Shown here: piece after piece, positions 1 through 7,453 of the stretch
Layout: the number at the start of each line of letters is the position of its first letter
Position numbering within the stretch: position 1 is the stretch's first letter
NCBI GenBank assembly: GCA_039180415.1
Contig: JBCDDH010000022.1
Location: 1 to 43,863, forward strand
Source: CAZIXN01 sp039180415
Lineage (GTDB): Bacteria; Planctomycetota; Phycisphaerae; Phycisphaerales; Phycisphaeraceae
Length of the DNA stretch: 43,863 bases
Reading direction: 5' to 3'
The notes under the pieces: generated by a model
Database searches by the model: none
Told to the model about the DNA's origin: nothing
What the model saw: only the letters and a program-made list of their open reading frames with translations
Made by a program: the position numbers and the translations under genes

Positions 1-339
1 GCGGGCGGGAAGCTGTCGGCGGCGACGATGCGTCGGGTGGAGGAGTTCGTGGCGGAGCGGTTGGAAGGCGCGTTGAGACTGGACGAATTGGCGGACGTGG
101 CGTGCGTGAGCAAGTTTCATTTTTCCCGGTTGTTCAAGCGGACCACGGGGCTGACGCCGCACCGTTACGTGATCCGGTGCCGGGTACGTCGGGCGCAGCT
201 TTTGTTGCGGGACCCGACGTACAACGACTACAGCATCGCGGGCGTGGCGGTGCGTTGCGGGTTCGTGGATCAGTCGCACTTGGGCCGGCACTTCAAGGCG
301 CAGCTGGGCGTGACGCCGGCGGAGTACCGGCGGGGGTGA
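1..339 (+). CDS. AraC/XylS-family transcriptional regulator, C-terminal part (5' end outside window)
   Basis: The frame is open from base 1, so this is the last 112 codons of a longer gene. The visible part is the two-helix-turn-helix DNA-binding domain of the AraC family. The first HTH contains LADVACVSKFHFSRLFK and the second contains SIAGVAVRCGFVDQSHLGRHF, followed by the usual end GVTPAEYRRG. The ligand-binding half, and so the signal, is not visible. The next gene (M55 peptidase) starts 52 bases downstream on the same strand and may be co-transcribed, but nothing here shows that it is a target. Confidence 0.9.
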   Translation, partial: AGGKLSAATMRRVEEFVAERLEGALRLDELADVACVSKFHFSRLFKRTTGLTPHRYVIRCRVRRAQLLLRDPTYNDYSIAGVAVRCGFVDQSHLGRHFKAQLGVTPAEYRRG

Positions 340-391
340 GTTCACGCGGAGCCGTGCGTCGCGTCACGCGGAGGCGGCTTAAGCTGCGAGC

Positions 392-1204
392 ATGAACGTG
401 CTGATCATGGCGGACATGGAGGGCGTGTCGGGCATCGTCAAGTGGGACCAGGTGGACTACACCGGGCCGCAGTATCAGGAAGGCCGGCGGCTGTATACGG
501 AGGAGCTCAACGCCGCGGTACGCGGCGCGTTCGCCGGCGGCGCGACGCGGGTGGTGGCGGTGGACTGCCACGGCGCGGGCGGCGACGGCTCGTTCAACTC
601 GTGGGTCCCCGAGCTGCTCGATGAGCGGGTCGAGTGGGTCGCCGGGCACCCTTGGGGGCGGTACACGGAGTTGCTGGAAAGCGGCTGCGACATGGCGCTG
701 ATGGTGGGGATGCACGCGCGGGCGGGCACGCCGGACGGGGTGCTCTGCCACACGATCAGCACGACGACCTGGGACCGCGTGCGGTTCAACGACGACGAAG
801 TCGGCGAGTTCGGGATCAACGCGGCGCTCTGCGGGTTGTACGGCGTGCCGGTCACGCTGATCACCGGCGACACCGCGACGATCCGTGAAGGCCGGGAGTT
901 GCTCGGCGACGGGCTGCACGGTGTGGTCGTCAAGCACGGCCTGTCGCGCTACTCGGCCCGGCAGATCGCGCCCAAGAAGGCGCGGCAGATGATCGAAGAC
1001 GGCGCGAAGCGCGCGGTGGGTTCGCCCGTGCAGACCAAGCCGTACGCCCCCGCGGCGCCGGCGACGATCACGATCGACCTCTCGACCGTGGACACGGCCA
1101 ACCGCTTCATGGGTCGGCCGGGCGTGGAGCTGACCGGGCCGCTGCAGGCGGTCAGCAAGGCGGAGGACTGGCAGACCGCGTGGGACCAGGTCTGGCACTG
1201 GTGA
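392..1204 (+). CDS. M55-family D-aminopeptidase (DppA-like)
   Basis: 270-aa zinc peptidase of the DppA family, which cleaves N-terminal D-amino acids from peptides and is associated with recycling of D-amino-acid peptides from peptidoglycan. The metal-ligand pattern is visible: D8 and E10 in MADME, H60 in VDCHGAGG, H108 in VGMHARAG and E139 in the GEFGIN segment. No signal peptide is seen, so it should be cytoplasmic. The length matches the family (about 270-275 aa). It follows an AraC-type regulator with a 52-base gap. Substrate specificity is inferred from the family only. Confidence 0.88.
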   Translation: MNVLIMADMEGVSGIVKWDQVDYTGPQYQEGRRLYTEELNAAVRGAFAGGATRVVAVDCHGAGGDGSFNSWVPELLDERVEWVAGHPWGRYTELLESGCDMALMVGMHARAGTPDGVLCHTISTTTWDRVRFNDDEVGEFGINAALCGLYGVPVTLITGDTATIREGRELLGDGLHGVVVKHGLSRYSARQIAPKKARQMIEDGAKRAVGSPVQTKPYAPAAPATITIDLSTVDTANRFMGRPGVELTGPLQAVSKAEDWQTAWDQVWHW

Positions 1205-1228
1205 GACTGGCCGCGCGGGTATGACGCG

Positions 1229-1321
1229 TTAACCGATCGGCTCGACCAACTCGACAAGGTTGCCCAACGGTTCGCCGACCGGCACGGTGATCTGTAAGTG
1301 GGGGACGCCCCGGACGCTCAC
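1229..1321 (-). pseudogene. Internally deleted VOC/glyoxalase relic (30 codons)
   Basis: A 30-codon frame starts with GTG at 1321 and stops with TAA at 1231-1229. Its start overlaps the TGA of the DUF952 gene (GTGA), so it could be translated by re-initiation. The first half, VPHLQITVPVGE, resembles the N-terminal strand of a VOC (glyoxalase/bleomycin-resistance) domain. The second half, PLGNLVELVEPIG, resembles the DPFGNLVELVEP end of the same fold. The roughly 90 residues expected between them are absent. This reads as an in-frame internal deletion of a VOC gene at the tail of the operon. The family assignment rests on these two short matches. Confidence 0.5.
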
Positions 1322-1689
1322 CGTGCGTCGCTTTGCTCAGCCGGCTTCGGCAAGCCCTGCGGCAAGTGGAATCGTCCGTCGGCGTGCGGCTCGAAGGCGA
1401 CGACTTCGACCACCGCGTCGAGGTTCAACGGCCCGTAGACGTGCGGAAACAGCGCGGTGCCGCCTTCGCAGTTCTCGTCGCGGATTTCGGCGTCGACGCG
1501 TCGGCGGTCGACGCACAGCAGGATCAGCCCGGCTTGGCCGGCGAACAGGCCGTTGGCGACGCGGACGACCTGCTCGGGCGTCGACAGGTGGATGAAGCCC
1601 TGCGACGCGAGGCTTGGCGCTTCGTAGCGCCCGCTCGATCGGGCGTCGTCCCACGCGTCGCGCGTCGTGATGTGCAGGATCAGGCTCAT
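1318..1689 (-). CDS. DUF952 family protein
   Basis: 123-aa protein with the DUF952 hallmarks: ILHITTRDAWDDAR at the N-terminus, GFIHLSTPEQVVRVAN in the middle, and FPHVYGPLNLDAVVEV towards the end. The biochemical function of this family is not established. Its ATG overlaps the stop of the upstream hpf-like gene (ATGA, 1686-1689), and its stop overlaps the start of the VOC relic (GTGA, 1318-1321). All three frames are therefore translationally coupled on one mRNA. It is cytoplasmic, with no signal peptide or membrane segment. Confidence 0.85.
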   Translation of the reverse strand: MSLILHITTRDAWDDARSSGRYEAPSLASQGFIHLSTPEQVVRVANGLFAGQAGLILLCVDRRRVDAEIRDENCEGGTALFPHVYGPLNLDAVVEVVAFEPHADGRFHLPQGLPKPAEQSDAR

Positions 1690-1997
1690 CGCGCCCCGAC
1701 TTTGTCGAAGTGCTTCTTGACCGCCCGGCCGAGCTTTGCGGCGGCCTCGTCGACGACCTTGTAGATGTCTTCGCCGGCGTGGTCGACGGTGATGGGGCCA
1801 GCGCCGGCGGGCCGGGCCTCCATCACGGCGCGCTTGTCGTTTGCGCCGGCCTTGCCGGCGTTGTCGTCGCGGAGGTGGACCTCGACGCGGGTGACGCGGT
1901 CGGTGACGTGCTGGAGGGCGTGGTGGAGCTTGTCGTTGACGCGGGTTTGGATCGCGTCGCTGCCGTCGATATCGCCGTAATTGATCTGGATCTGCAT
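1686..1997 (-). CDS. hpf: Ribosome hibernation-promoting factor / RaiA-like (short form)
   Basis: 103-aa short HPF/RaiA (YfiA) family protein. It begins MQIQINYGDIDGSD, has the VEVHLRDDNAGKAG strand-turn and ends with the helix AAAKLGRAVKKHFDK. The family binds the decoding region of idle 30S subunits. The frame runs open far upstream on the antisense strand, but the start at 1997 is set by an AGGAG motif 8 bases before ATG and by the family's length. It lacks the C-terminal dimerisation domain of long HPF. It is divergent from the truncated haemoglobin gene across about 70 bases and leads the hpf-DUF952-relic operon. Confidence 0.85.
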   Translation of the reverse strand: MQIQINYGDIDGSDAIQTRVNDKLHHALQHVTDRVTRVEVHLRDDNAGKAGANDKRAVMEARPAGAGPITVDHAGEDIYKVVDEAAAKLGRAVKKHFDKVGAR

Positions 1998-2069
1998 GGA
2001 AAGAGCTCCTGGCTGAGGTGTCTGGATGGTACGCGGACGCGGGCGGCCGGTTCGTGGTTCAATGCGTGG

Positions 2070-2453
2070 ATGGAAGAGCCGTCGGGCGTGAGCGTTTACG
2101 AGGTCATCGGAGAGGACGGTTTCGCGCGGCTGGTGTCGTTTTTCTATCGACGGGTACGGGCGGACGATCTGCTGGGGCCGATGTATCCGGCGGACGATTG
2201 GGACGGGGCGGAGGCGCGGCTGCGGGATTTTCTGGTGTTCCGGTTCGGGGGGCCGGCGCGGTATGTGGAGCAACGCGGGCACCCGCGTCTGCGGATGCGG
2301 CACCTGCCGTTTGCGATCGACGAGCGGGCGGCGGCACGGTGGCTCTCGCATATGGACGCGGCGTTGGCGGAGGCGGCGTTGCCCGGCCCCGTGATCGACG
2401 TGTTGCGGCCGTTCTTCGCGGGCACGGCGGAGCACATGAAGAATCGGGCGTGA
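2070..2453 (+). CDS. Truncated haemoglobin (group II, GlbO-like)
   Basis: 127-aa globin of the truncated 2/2 class. It shows Y26 (B10) in FFYRRV, the proximal haem histidine H78 in LRMRHLPF and W91 (G8) in AARWLSHM. The spacing and the GHPRLRMRHLPF block match group II (GlbO). Such proteins bind O2 or other small ligands and are linked to redox or NO chemistry; the role here is unknown. ATG 2070 is chosen because it gives a normal-length N-terminus. A GTG nine codons or less downstream is also possible. An intrinsic-terminator hairpin follows directly, overlapping the stop codon. Confidence 0.87.
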   Translation: MEEPSGVSVYEVIGEDGFARLVSFFYRRVRADDLLGPMYPADDWDGAEARLRDFLVFRFGGPARYVEQRGHPRLRMRHLPFAIDERAAARWLSHMDAALAEAALPGPVIDVLRPFFAGTAEHMKNRA

Positions 2454-2480
2454 AGCCCGGAGATGGCCGTCTCCGGGCTT
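2453..2480 (+). terminator. Hairpin after the truncated haemoglobin gene
   Basis: A perfect 11-bp inverted repeat (2453-2463 with 2470-2480) has a 6-base loop and begins in the globin TGA stop. The T-run is weak. The first in-frame ATG of the next gene (2463) lies inside this stem, which argues for the later ATG at 2493. Confidence 0.7.
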
Positions 2481-2492
2481 TATGGTGCCCCG

Positions 2493-3509
2493 ATGTTCGA
2501 GCAGAGCGCGGTGATCGTCGGGGCGGTGGCGGGGGTGTTCGGCGTGATCGGGCTGGGGATGTTGGTGCGGGGGTTGGGGTGGTTGACGGAAGAGGCGGAC
2601 GGGGCCCTGCTGAAGCTGTCGATCAACGCGTTGTTTCCGGTGTTCATCCTGAACGTGCTGCTGGGTAACCCGGCGTTGGAGGACTTCGGCGACGCGTGGC
2701 TGCCGCCGACGGTGGGCTTTTTGTGCACGGCGACGGGGTTCGCGGCGGGCGCGGCGGTGGCGTGGACGATCGGGCCCAAGATCGGGTTGGACACCGCGCC
2801 CAAGCGGCGGGCCTTCGCGCTGGTGGTGGGGATGTTCAACTACGGCTACGTGCCGATCCCGCTGGTCGAGGCGTTGTTCGGCGACAGCGAGACGCTGGGC
2901 GTGCTGCTGGTGCACAACATGGGCGTGGACGTGGCGATGTGGTCGCTGGGGGTGATGGTGGTTTCCGGCGGGCTGAGCGTGGCGGGCCTGCGGAAGGTCT
3001 TGAACATGCCGCTGCTGGCCATCGTCGCGGCGCTGCTGCTCAACGTGGCGGGGTTGCCGGGGTGGCTGAGCGGTCTGGACGGCGCGGCCGGCGTGGCGGT
3101 GTCGGCGGTGCGGGCGTTCGGCGGGATGGTGGCGGCGACCGCGATCCCGTTCGCGCTGATCCTGGTGGGCGCGATGGTGATGGACGAGCTGCGGAAGGCG
3201 GACTTCCGCGAAGGCTGGGGCGTGATCGCGGTCGGGTGTGGCCTGCGGCTGGGGGTGCTGCCGGTGGGGTTTCTGGGCTTGGCGTGGCTCCTGGGGCCCG
3301 CCGCGACGGGCTGGGGGAGCTTGGAGCTGCGGCGGGTGATCGCGGTGGAGGCGGCGATGCCTTCGGCGCTGTTCCCGGTGCTGCTGGCTCGGCTATACGG
3401 CGGGGACCCGGGCACGGCCATGCGGGTGTCGCTGTCGCCGGCGGCGATGGGGCGGGTGACGATCCCGCTGTGGCTGGGGTTTGGGCTGTGGTGGTTGGGG
3501 TTGAGGTGA
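2493..3509 (+). CDS. AEC (auxin efflux carrier) family transporter
   Basis: 338-aa inner-membrane protein with about ten hydrophobic segments in two halves, as in the AEC/YfdV permease family. Characteristic stretches are LLKLSINALFPVFIL near the N-terminus, MFNYGYVPIPLVEALFG mid-protein and VEAAMPSALFPVLLARLYG in the second half. Members export or exchange small organic acids and similar solutes; the substrate here cannot be read. ATG 2493 is preferred because the earlier in-frame ATG at 2463 sits in the preceding terminator stem. A hairpin shared with the convergent greA gene follows the stop. Confidence 0.85.
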   Translation: MFEQSAVIVGAVAGVFGVIGLGMLVRGLGWLTEEADGALLKLSINALFPVFILNVLLGNPALEDFGDAWLPPTVGFLCTATGFAAGAAVAWTIGPKIGLDTAPKRRAFALVVGMFNYGYVPIPLVEALFGDSETLGVLLVHNMGVDVAMWSLGVMVVSGGLSVAGLRKVLNMPLLAIVAALLLNVAGLPGWLSGLDGAAGVAVSAVRAFGGMVAATAIPFALILVGAMVMDELRKADFREGWGVIAVGCGLRLGVLPVGFLGLAWLLGPAATGWGSLELRRVIAVEAAMPSALFPVLLARLYGGDPGTAMRVSLSPAAMGRVTIPLWLGFGLWWLGLR

Positions 3510-3514
3510 GAATG

Positions 3515-3540
3515 GGCCTGGTCGCTGAAGCGACCGGGCC
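3515..3540. terminator. Bidirectional hairpin between the AEC gene and greA
   Basis: An 11-bp stem (3515-3525 with 3530-3540, one T-G wobble) with loop TGAA lies between two convergent genes. It can serve as a terminator for both. Confidence 0.65.
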
Positions 3541-3557
3541 GAGGGGCGCCGTTTGGT

Positions 3558-4022
3558 TTACAGCAGCTCGAGGATCTCGAAGCGCTTGGGGCCGCGGGGC
3601 AGGTCGACCTTCACCGTTTCGCCGACGCGGGCCTTCATCAGCGCTTCGCCCATGGGGGAGTTGGCGGTCACTTCGATCTCGTCGGCGTCGAAATTGCCGG
3701 AGGCGGCACCGACGAGCTTGTAAAGGTCGTCGGATTCGTCGTCGAGGTCTTTGAGGCGGACGACCGAGCCGAGGAAAACCATGTCGTCGGGCTTGTCGAC
3801 GTCGTCGGCGACCTGGGCGTTGGCGAGGCGTTCTTCGAGGCGCTTGATCTCGGCTTCTTCGAGGCCCTGCTGCTCGCGCATGGCGTGGTACTCGGCGTTT
3901 TCCTTCAGGTCGCCGTGCTCGCGGGCCTCGGCGATTTTGGCGGAGACCTTGGGGCGGTTGGCCTTGAGGTAGTCGAGGCGCGTTTCGAGCTTTTGCTTGT
4001 CTTCGGAGGTCAAAAATTCCAC
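3558..4022 (-). CDS. greA: Transcription elongation factor GreA
   Basis: 154-aa GreA, which rescues backtracked RNA polymerase by stimulating transcript cleavage. The N-terminal coiled coil (about 1-75) carries the conserved tip EHGDLKENAEYHAMREQQ with acidic residues D38 and E41. The C-terminal FKBP-like domain contains NSPMGEALMKARVGETV. Translation starts at GTG 4022, supported by a GAAAGGAG Shine-Dalgarno 7 bases upstream. Length and motifs are fully typical. Confidence 0.96.
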   Translation of the reverse strand: MEFLTSEDKQKLETRLDYLKANRPKVSAKIAEAREHGDLKENAEYHAMREQQGLEEAEIKRLEERLANAQVADDVDKPDDMVFLGSVVRLKDLDDESDDLYKLVGAASGNFDADEIEVTANSPMGEALMKARVGETVKVDLPRGPKRFEILELL

Positions 4023-4103
4023 GGCTCGGCTCCTTTCGGGGCGAGTGGGCGGGGGGATTTCGTCGGTGTGTCGTGGGTCGGCTCCGACGCGGGCCGCAAT
4101 GGA

Positions 4104-4673
4104 TCAGTCTAGCAGACTCCCGGGCAAGCCCCGCGCAGCCACGGACTTTTGCACGCTTTGGAGAGCTTTGAGCGCCGCCCGCGTCGCGTCGAAGGCGAGG
4201 TCGGAGGAGTCGACCGTGGTGGGGTCGACGAGTTCGATGCCCGCGATCTCGGTGTCGTCGAACCACGTCGGCAGCTCGGGCAGGTCGGCGACGAAGTAGG
4301 TGTCCAACGAGTGGTACGTCACGCCGGCGTAGGGGTAGACGTTGGGCGCAGTGCAGAGGAAGCGCAGCGCGGCGGCGGGCAGTTCGAGGCGGAGTTCTTC
4401 ACGCAGTTCGCGGCGGGCGGCTTGCTCGGCGGTTTCGTGAGGGTCGACGAACCCGCCGGGGATGCCGAGCTTGCCGGCGGACGGTGGGCGGGTGCGTCGC
4501 ACCAGCAGCACGCGGCCTTCGTGCATCAGCAGCACCGCGGCGGCGGCGGCGACGTTAGTGAAAAACGTCCAGCCGCACCCTTGGTCGTTGCAGCGGATCG
4601 CGGGGCCGTCGCGGGCGATGTCGGCCGTGCCGCAGCGGCCGCAGGCTTGGAAGGCGTCGGCGGTGGCCGTCAT
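4104..4673 (-). CDS. Nudix hydrolase with N-terminal zinc ribbon
   Basis: 189-aa protein. Four cysteines (C11, C14, C28, C33) form a small zinc ribbon like that of NudC-related or NDP-sugar Nudix enzymes. The Nudix box follows at about residues 74-96 (GFVDPHETAEQ then RELREELRLEL). The glutamates of REEL that bind metal are kept, but the near-terminal glycine of the consensus is replaced by arginine. The enzyme is expected to hydrolyse a nucleoside diphosphate linked to another group; the substrate is unknown. Its ATG overlaps the stop of the upstream membrane-protein gene (ATGA, 4670-4673), so the two are translationally coupled. Confidence 0.85.
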   Translation of the reverse strand: MTATADAFQACGRCGTADIARDGPAIRCNDQGCGWTFFTNVAAAAAVLLMHEGRVLLVRRTRPPSAGKLGIPGGFVDPHETAEQAARRELREELRLELPAAALRFLCTAPNVYPYAGVTYHSLDTYFVADLPELPTWFDDTEIAGIELVDPTTVDSSDLAFDATRAALKALQSVQKSVAARGLPGSLLD

Positions 4674-5371
4674 GAGCGGGATTTTTCGGTGACGGCGGAC
4701 AACCCGCGGGTGGTTTCCGCGGGCTTGGGAGGCGGCGGCTCGACGACGTGTTTGGCGTCGGGGCTCTTGCGGGGGACGGCGACGGCCAGCACGCACCAGC
4801 CCACCAGCGCGGCGGCGGCCACGCCGAGCGTGTAATCGACCCAAGGCCGGGGCAGATACAGCGCGGGCGCGGCGGTGAGCTCCCAGACGGCCTGGAGCGG
4901 CGAGACGCGGAGGTTGGGCAGGTCGGACCAGGCGGTGCCGATCGCGGCGGCGTTGAGCAGCAGCGCGAGCGGTTCGAGGACCAGGACGGCGACGCAGGCG
5001 AGCATCGCGACGGTACGCATGCCGGCGGTGCCGAACGAGCGCCCCCAGGCGATGAGCAGGCCGGTCAGCAAGGACCAGCTGGCGACGGCGGCGTTGACCA
5101 TCAGCGTCTGTTCGAGGCTCCAGCGGGCGATGATGCGCATCGGCCACAGCACGGCCTGGAACACCACCAGCATGCAGACCCAGTCGACGAACACGATGGT
5201 GCGGGCGCCGGGCCCGCGGTGGTCCTGGCTGAGCCGGGCGGCCGGCCAAAGGCCCATGAGACCGATGACGGCGGCGAAGACCATCCAGCGGTAGGCCAGC
5301 GGCGACCAGCCGATGGTCACCAGCAGCAGCGTCCAGACGCCGATGAGCCAGAGGCACCACGCGAGCACCAT
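4670..5371 (-). CDS. Multi-pass membrane protein of unknown function
   Basis: About 233 aa with six or seven hydrophobic segments (for example WCLWLIGVWTLLLVTIG near the start, LVVFQAVLWPMRII, VAMLACVAVLVLEPLALLL and GVAAAALVGWCVLAVAV) and a short charged, proline-rich C-terminal tail. I do not recognise the family. The frame continues to a GTG at 5437, which would add 22 residues. ATG 5371 is preferred because it places the first membrane segment directly at the N-terminus; neither start has a strong Shine-Dalgarno. The ATGA overlap with the Nudix gene indicates a two-gene operon. Confidence 0.65.
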   Translation of the reverse strand: MVLAWCLWLIGVWTLLLVTIGWSPLAYRWMVFAAVIGLMGLWPAARLSQDHRGPGARTIVFVDWVCMLVVFQAVLWPMRIIARWSLEQTLMVNAAVASWSLLTGLLIAWGRSFGTAGMRTVAMLACVAVLVLEPLALLLNAAAIGTAWSDLPNLRVSPLQAVWELTAAPALYLPRPWVDYTLGVAAAALVGWCVLAVAVPRKSPDAKHVVEPPPPKPAETTRGLSAVTEKSRS

Positions 5372-5509
5372 GGCCCGTGAATCGAAAGGGGTTTGACGGG
5401 AGGCGGGGGCCACGGGGCGAGTGTATGGGCAAGACACGGGAAATCAGGCCATGCGTTTTGAACCGCTGCTTCCGACTTCTTGCGTTGGCTGGAACTCTTG
5501 CGTTGCGCT

Positions 5510-6517
5510 TCACCGCCCCGCGGCGTGTTGGATGTCGGTGGGGCGGACGAGGTTGGAGTCGTCGCGGCGGATGGGGCGGCGATCGTTCTGAACCCGCTCG
5601 GTATAGATCAGGACGGTCTGCATGCCCATGTCGATCCGGCCGGCGTAGGACTCGGCGATGCGGCGGAGGCGGTCGATCTTTTCCTGCGTGCTGACCTCGG
5701 CGACGGACCAGGCGTCGCCGGGCGGTCGGCCCCAGACCACGCCGCCGCCGTCGGTCTGGAGCACCAGCGCGAGCTTGCCGGTGCGCGGGTCGCGTTGGCC
5801 CACGTCGTAGGCGAGGATCTGTGGGGCGAACGGCTCGTCTTTGAGCAGCTTGACCAGCTCGACGCCGGCCTCGATCTCGGCGCCTTCCCAGGGCAGGCCC
5901 AGTTCGCCGGGGGGCGCGACGGTGACGTTGGTGATCAGCGGCAGCCCGGCCGGTTCGAGCGCCTGCCAGTAGGCCGGGCCGGCGAGGCGGACGCCCTGCG
6001 TGTCGACGATGTGGAAGCCGTCGCGGGCTTTGACCATGGCCAGCGGCTCGCGGTACTCGGCCTCGACGATCACGCCGTCGGGCGTGCGGCGGACCTGGTT
6101 CACCTCGGCGACCCACGGGTCGAGCGTGAGCACCGCGGCGGCGTCCATCAGGCCCTGGGCATCGAACGGATCGGCTTTGACCCGCTGGGCGGCGTCGTCC
6201 TTGAGCCGCTGCTCGATCTTGCCGCCGGCGACCCACGGCGGGGCGTCGAGCAGCGTGACGTCGGCGGGGGTGACGGGACGGCTGCGGTGCTCCTGGGCGT
6301 AGCCGACCAGGGCGGACTGCCCGGCGGTCCAGGCGACACCCGCGCCGACGACCGCGGCGGCGATGCCGAGGACCTTCAGGCCCGCGAGCGTGCGCTGCGG
6401 GTCCCATTGACGCTGGTTTTTCTTCTTGCCGCGGCCTTTACCCTTGGATTTGCCCTTGCCGCGACCTTTTTTCGAGGTCGACGATCCGGGGAGCGAAAAG
6501 GGGAGAAACCAGCCCAT
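5510..6517 (-). CDS. FtsQ/DivIB-like POTRA-domain membrane protein
   Basis: 335 aa. A very basic Gly/Lys-rich cytoplasmic leader (about 16-40) precedes one membrane segment (about 46-66) and then a periplasmic region. Residues about 85-165 match the FtsQ-type POTRA pattern: VTLLDAPPWV, then LTLDPWVAEVNQVRR, then VIVEAEYREPLAMV and HIVDTQGVRL. This suggests the divisome connector FtsQ, in divergent form. The mur/fts neighbours of a classical dcw cluster are absent, so the role is inferred from domain pattern alone. ATG 6517 is preferred over the frame's upstream limit because an AGGA motif lies about 10 bases before it. The C-terminal 30 residues look disordered. Confidence 0.65.
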   Translation of the reverse strand: MGWFLPFSLPGSSTSKKGRGKGKSKGKGRGKKKNQRQWDPQRTLAGLKVLGIAAAVVGAGVAWTAGQSALVGYAQEHRSRPVTPADVTLLDAPPWVAGGKIEQRLKDDAAQRVKADPFDAQGLMDAAAVLTLDPWVAEVNQVRRTPDGVIVEAEYREPLAMVKARDGFHIVDTQGVRLAGPAYWQALEPAGLPLITNVTVAPPGELGLPWEGAEIEAGVELVKLLKDEPFAPQILAYDVGQRDPRTGKLALVLQTDGGGVVWGRPPGDAWSVAEVSTQEKIDRLRRIAESYAGRIDMGMQTVLIYTERVQNDRRPIRRDDSNLVRPTDIQHAAGR

Positions 6518-6681
6518 GGGTGTGGGGTCCTGCCGGGAACGAAACACGGGCCCCGCCACAAAACCGGGGCACCGTAGGACATCGGCCAACCGGGCGGATC
6601 GGCCGCAGCGGGAATCGGCGGGGGCGATAACCCGTCGCGGACGTCGGGGAGGCTGGCGGGTTTTCGAGAGGAAGACGCACG

Positions 6682-6711
6682 AAAAAACCCGTCCGCGGCG
6701 TGGCGGACGGG
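6682..6711 (-). terminator. Intrinsic terminator of the mini-MerR gene
   Basis: A 9-bp GC stem (6688-6696 with 6703-6711), read leftward, is followed by a run of six T (6687-6682 on the minus strand). This is a canonical Rho-independent terminator, 28 bases after the regulator's stop. Confidence 0.85.
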
Positions 6712-6739
6712 TCGGGTGAGGGTTTCGCCCTGGCGGTCG

Positions 6740-7030
6740 TCACGCGACGGCGGCCAGCGGGCGGGGGTCTTCGGCCTGCGTCGTCGCGGGCAGGACGCCG
6801 GGCTTGGGCGGGCCCAGGAGGTCGGTGAGCGCCACGACGTGGTCGGCCCGGTAGCGCCGGTGGCCGCCGGGGGTCCGGCGGGAGGGCGGGATCAGGCCTT
6901 GCCGCTCCCAGTTGCGGAGCGACTCGGGGGCGACGCCCCAGGCGGTGGCGAGGCGGCCGACGGTGAGCTTGGCCGGCGTGGCGGGTCGGGTTTGCGGGTC
7001 GAGGGTCGGAACGGGGGCGACGCGGTGCAT
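6740..7030 (-). CDS. Small MerR-family HTH regulator
   Basis: 96-aa protein that is little more than a MerR winged HTH. KLTVGRLATAWGVAPESLRNWE forms the HTH, LIPPSRRTPGGHRRY is the wing, and a short third helix (ADHVVALTDLL) follows. The long dimerisation helix and effector domain of full-length MerR proteins are missing, so it may act as a small DNA-binding protein or an excisionase-like factor. ATG 7030 follows an excellent AAGGAGGTG Shine-Dalgarno 6 bases upstream. It has its own terminator and is a single-gene unit. The target is unknown. Confidence 0.8.
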   Translation of the reverse strand: MHRVAPVPTLDPQTRPATPAKLTVGRLATAWGVAPESLRNWERQGLIPPSRRTPGGHRRYRADHVVALTDLLGPPKPGVLPATTQAEDPRPLAAVA

Positions 7031-7168
7031 GACGCACCTCCTTGGAAAAAGTCGGTGGGGTTCAGGAAACCCGCGCGGCAGCATCGCGGCCGCGGGCTCT
7101 CGTAGAAAATCCGGATGGGGGTCTTGGGTTTGCCGGTCAGGTCCGAGGAAGCGGTTTGCCGAGGGGGC

Positions 7169-7366
7169 TTACTTCCGGGGGCGGCGGGAGACGGTGGGCC
7201 TGACCGGCGTGGCGTGCGTGGCGGTGCGATCCTGCCACGAATTAAACGCCATACGGAGGCCCGAAAGAATCTCGACGCAGACCGGATTCAGCGTGGCCAC
7301 GACAGCGCTTTTGACCGGATAACCGGCAAAGGCGAGGGTGGCGGGCTGGGTCTGCGAGCACAACAT
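7169..7366 (-). CDS. Hypothetical 65-aa protein (uncertain)
   Basis: The frame starts at ATG 7366 (or the adjacent TTG 7363) and is preceded by CCGGAGGT, unusually close to the ATG but well placed for the TTG. Third codon positions are mostly G/C, like neighbouring genes. It contains one moderately hydrophobic stretch (KSAVVATLNPVCVEIL) and a basic tail (SRRPRK). I recognise no family. It lies 88 bases after prmC on the same strand. It may be real or a chance frame in an otherwise empty 420-bp gap. Confidence 0.3.
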   Translation of the reverse strand: MLCSQTQPATLAFAGYPVKSAVVATLNPVCVEILSGLRMAFNSWQDRTATHATPVRPTVSRRPRK

Positions 7367-7453
7367 GACCTCCGGAGCCTAGCCGTGAGGCGCCGCCGCG
7401 CCAAGAGGGTTGTGGGCGGTCGGCAGAGGTTTTGGAGGTTTTGCGACCGGTCG

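Noticed and set aside
1686..2915. 409-codon open frame on the minus strand covering hpf and running antisense through the globin and AEC genes
   Set aside because: Only the last 103 codons look like protein (HPF). The upstream part is Arg/Pro/His-rich antisense translation, and a proper Shine-Dalgarno precedes the internal ATG.
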